A DNA stretch of 6,347 nucleotides from Cyanobacteria bacterium T3Sed10_344R1 (lineage in GTDB: Bacteria; Cyanobacteriota; Cyanobacteriia; Phormidesmidales; Phormidesmidaceae), in the NCBI GenBank assembly GCA_003566335.1, contig PXDR01000350.1:1-6347 (forward strand), given 5' to 3'. Of the stretch, positions 4,939-6,347 are shown piece by piece. Within the stretch, counting starts at the first letter, position 1. Every line of letters starts with the position of its first letter. Both the position numbers and the translations under genes were made by a program. The notes below the pieces were generated by a model. The model worked only from the letters and a program-made list of their open reading frames with translations, had not been told where the DNA came from and searched no databases.

Positions 4939-6129
4939 TCAGCGACTCAACTCTCCGGCACTGTTCCAGGGATTATGGGGCAGGAAGCTGCGATCGCAGG
5001 GTAATGGTGCGATCGCAGCGGTTAGCTCAAACTGGCCTGCCTGAATTTGCTGCTTCAGGGTTTCTGCGACTTGCTGACCGAGATAGAGGCTGGCTAAAGG
5101 CGCTGTGCGTACCGGCCTGCCCTCGATGGTGATCCGGCCTGATTTGAGTTGGCTGTAGCTCACTAGCCCAAAGGTCGGGCGCACCCGGCGGGGGATAGAA
5201 AAGTCCATCACCGGGGCGACGACTGCCGTATCTTGAACCGCACAGCAGTCCACCACGGCCTCATTCAGCACCGGAATTGGTACCCCAACTCCCAGCATCA
5301 AGGACGGGCCATAGCCGCGAAAGTAGCAGCCCCGCACCCACTGGGGGAGCATGGTTTTGGCATCGCCGATTAAGGCCACCGTTGCGGCTGGACCGATCGG
5401 CGTTTGGTTGGGCAACCGCTTTTGCAGCGGAAAATGCTGGGTGCCTTCCCAGGCCACATAGCCAACGCCACCGCCCAGGAAAATGCGGCTGCCAATGCCA
5501 ATCACCTGCAACTCTGGGTCGTTCATTAGGGGGGACAAAGCCCCTGGATGGGAATACACGGCATTGCCTAGGCGGGGCTGGAGCGGGCCTAGGTAGGTGT
5601 TCAACATGCGATCGCCCCCGTTTACCCCCACGATGAAGTTTTGGTAGAGGTTGCGGGGATTGAAGAGGTAGAACTGGTTGAGGCTGTCGCGGTGAATTTG
5701 GGTGTCGAGGTTGGTGCGGGGATAGCAGTCTGTGCCCTGGCCAATAGCGCGCAAGGATAAACTTTTGCCCGCGATCAAATCGGCGATTACATGGCCCCCG
5801 CCCCGGTCTTTAGGATCATCGCTGTCGCTGCCGTCGGCGCTCTGGCTGGCTCCCAGGTACAGATCCACCGCGCCAAACCCCGCATAGGCAGGCACCCCGT
5901 CAACCCAGCACTGGCGAATTTTAATCGGTGGATCGGTGTGGCCGAGGTTGATCATGGCCCCAGAGGCTTCCATCGGCTCAAAGGTGCCGGTGGTGATCAC
6001 GTCTACGGTTTTGGCGATTTGGGCCACCCCCAGCTCATCCACCCGCGCCTTCAGTTCGGCTACCGTCCAGACGACGGCCTTGCCCTGGCGGATTTTGGCG
6101 TTGATTTGCTCAACGGAGCGTTCAGTCAT
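4939..6129 (-). CDS. HcyBio (DUF39) homocysteine biosynthesis family protein
   Basis: The 396-residue protein is full length and matches the cyanobacterial HcyBio form. In methanogens, relatives (MA1821 type, with a ferredoxin-like partner) are implicated in making homocysteine from aspartate semialdehyde and a sulfide source. The same role here is inference. Landmarks are VDVITTGTFEPMEASGAMIN (43-62), GHTDPPIK (63-70), AYAGFGAVDLYLGA (81-94), GGGHVIADLIAG (110-121), GQGTDCYPR (130-138), YQNFIVGVNGGDR (162-174), LGPLQPRLGNAVYS (180-193), RIFLGGGVGYVAWEGTQHF (215-233) and FSIPRRVRPTFGLVSY (310-325). Cysteines at 74, 135, 268, 295, 296 and 378 are candidates for persulfide chemistry; C74 and C135 lie in the most conserved blocks. 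There is no CBS or ferredoxin domain, unlike some archaeal forms. The protein is cytosolic. Its start overlaps the end of the upstream membrane gene by 8 bp, implying an operon. Two HIP1 octamers lie in its 3' end. Confidence 0.9.
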   Translation of the reverse strand: MTERSVEQINAKIRQGKAVVWTVAELKARVDELGVAQIAKTVDVITTGTFEPMEASGAMINLGHTDPPIKIRQCWVDGVPAYAGFGAVDLYLGASQSADGSDSDDPKDRGGGHVIADLIAGKSLSLRAIGQGTDCYPRTNLDTQIHRDSLNQFYLFNPRNLYQNFIVGVNGGDRMLNTYLGPLQPRLGNAVYSHPGALSPLMNDPELQVIGIGSRIFLGGGVGYVAWEGTQHFPLQKRLPNQTPIGPAATVALIGDAKTMLPQWVRGCYFRGYGPSLMLGVGVPIPVLNEAVVDCCAVQDTAVVAPVMDFSIPRRVRPTFGLVSYSQLKSGRITIEGRPVRTAPLASLYLGQQVAETLKQQIQAGQFELTAAIAPLPCDRSFLPHNPWNSAGELSR

Positions 6130-6347
6130 GCCCAGACTCCCCGCCTGACTTTTCGGGGGAAGTCTCGGCTAACTTTGCGGCGCTGAGTGTCCCACCGCTC
6201 CCCTCAGCTCGGGTTAACCGCCACAGCAGCACTAGGCCCAGCAGACTGCTTGGAGTTAGCACGAGAGCCAGGGCGATCGCTGGGGTGCCTGATAAGGGAA
6301 CCTGCGGCCCCAGGGTCTTAATGCCAATAGAAATCAGGGCCGAAATG
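6122..6347 (-). CDS. C-terminal fragment of a membrane protein, upstream partner of the HcyBio gene
   Basis: The reading frame enters from the right edge (first full codon at 6346) and ends with TGA at 6124-6122, leaving 74 residues visible. A hydrophobic run at about residues 22-43 (PAIALALVLTPSSLLGLVLL) followed by WRLTR is a clear last membrane helix with a positive inner edge. The initial ISALISIGIKTLG may be the end of a helix before it. The tail (about 48-74) is polar and disordered (SGG, SPEKSGGESGHD) and likely cytosolic. I cannot name the family from this piece. The ATGACTGA overlap with the next start suggests coupled translation, so a link to sulfur or amino-acid transport is possible but unproven. 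A HIP1 site lies at 6273-6280, inside the helix codons. Confidence 0.75.
   Translation of the reverse strand, partial: ISALISIGIKTLGPQVPLSGTPAIALALVLTPSSLLGLVLLWRLTRAEGSGGTLSAAKLAETSPEKSGGESGHD

Noticed and set aside
5277..6186. Several plus-strand frames opposite the HcyBio gene
   Set aside because: They are antisense shadows. The minus-strand protein has continuous family motifs over its whole length.

Overview
The window reads as a piece of a cyanobacterial chromosome, probably a filamentous or Leptolyngbya-like lineage with moderately high GC (the genus is inference). The support is direct. The octamer GCGATCGC (HIP1, the over-represented cyanobacterial palindrome) occurs seven times, at 1146, 1183, 2375, 4990, 5009, 5608 and 6273. 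Several genes also belong to families I know mainly from cyanobacteria: DUF1824, the small VRLTI/HRRGYAE protein, the proline-rich 321-residue protein and the cyanobacterial form of HcyBio.

Left part (1-1079, minus strand then non-coding): a membrane-protein gene reads leftwards from 583. A perfect 16-bp tandem duplication at 109-140 throws it out of frame. With one copy removed, the reading frame runs on to the window edge, so the gene appears to have been broken or shortened recently. About 500 bases of non-coding sequence follow, with a cluster of small hairpins at 876-1000.

Middle (1079-2275): a short conserved cyanobacterial protein of unknown function, a nested inverted repeat, then a type II toxin-antitoxin pair vapB-vapC on the plus strand. 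The pair overlaps by 4 bp (ATGA), and a pair of 8-bp repeats sits in its presumed promoter. A tRNA-Val(CAC) gene lies convergent to vapC, with its 3' end facing the toxin gene.

Right part (2404-6347): radC (minus) and a DUF1824 gene (plus) are divergent across 65 bp. A 320-bp gap with short repeats follows, then the proline-rich protein (plus). This is convergent with an operon-like minus-strand pair: the end of a membrane-protein gene overlaps by 8 bp the start of an HcyBio (DUF39) gene, a family tied to homocysteine formation from sulfide. The genes look like ordinary housekeeping and lineage-specific loci plus one mobile-type toxin-antitoxin module. I see no CRISPR array, complete insertion sequence or phage genes. 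The points most worth following are the duplication-broken membrane gene, the HcyBio operon with its unidentified membrane partner, and the TA module beside the tRNA.
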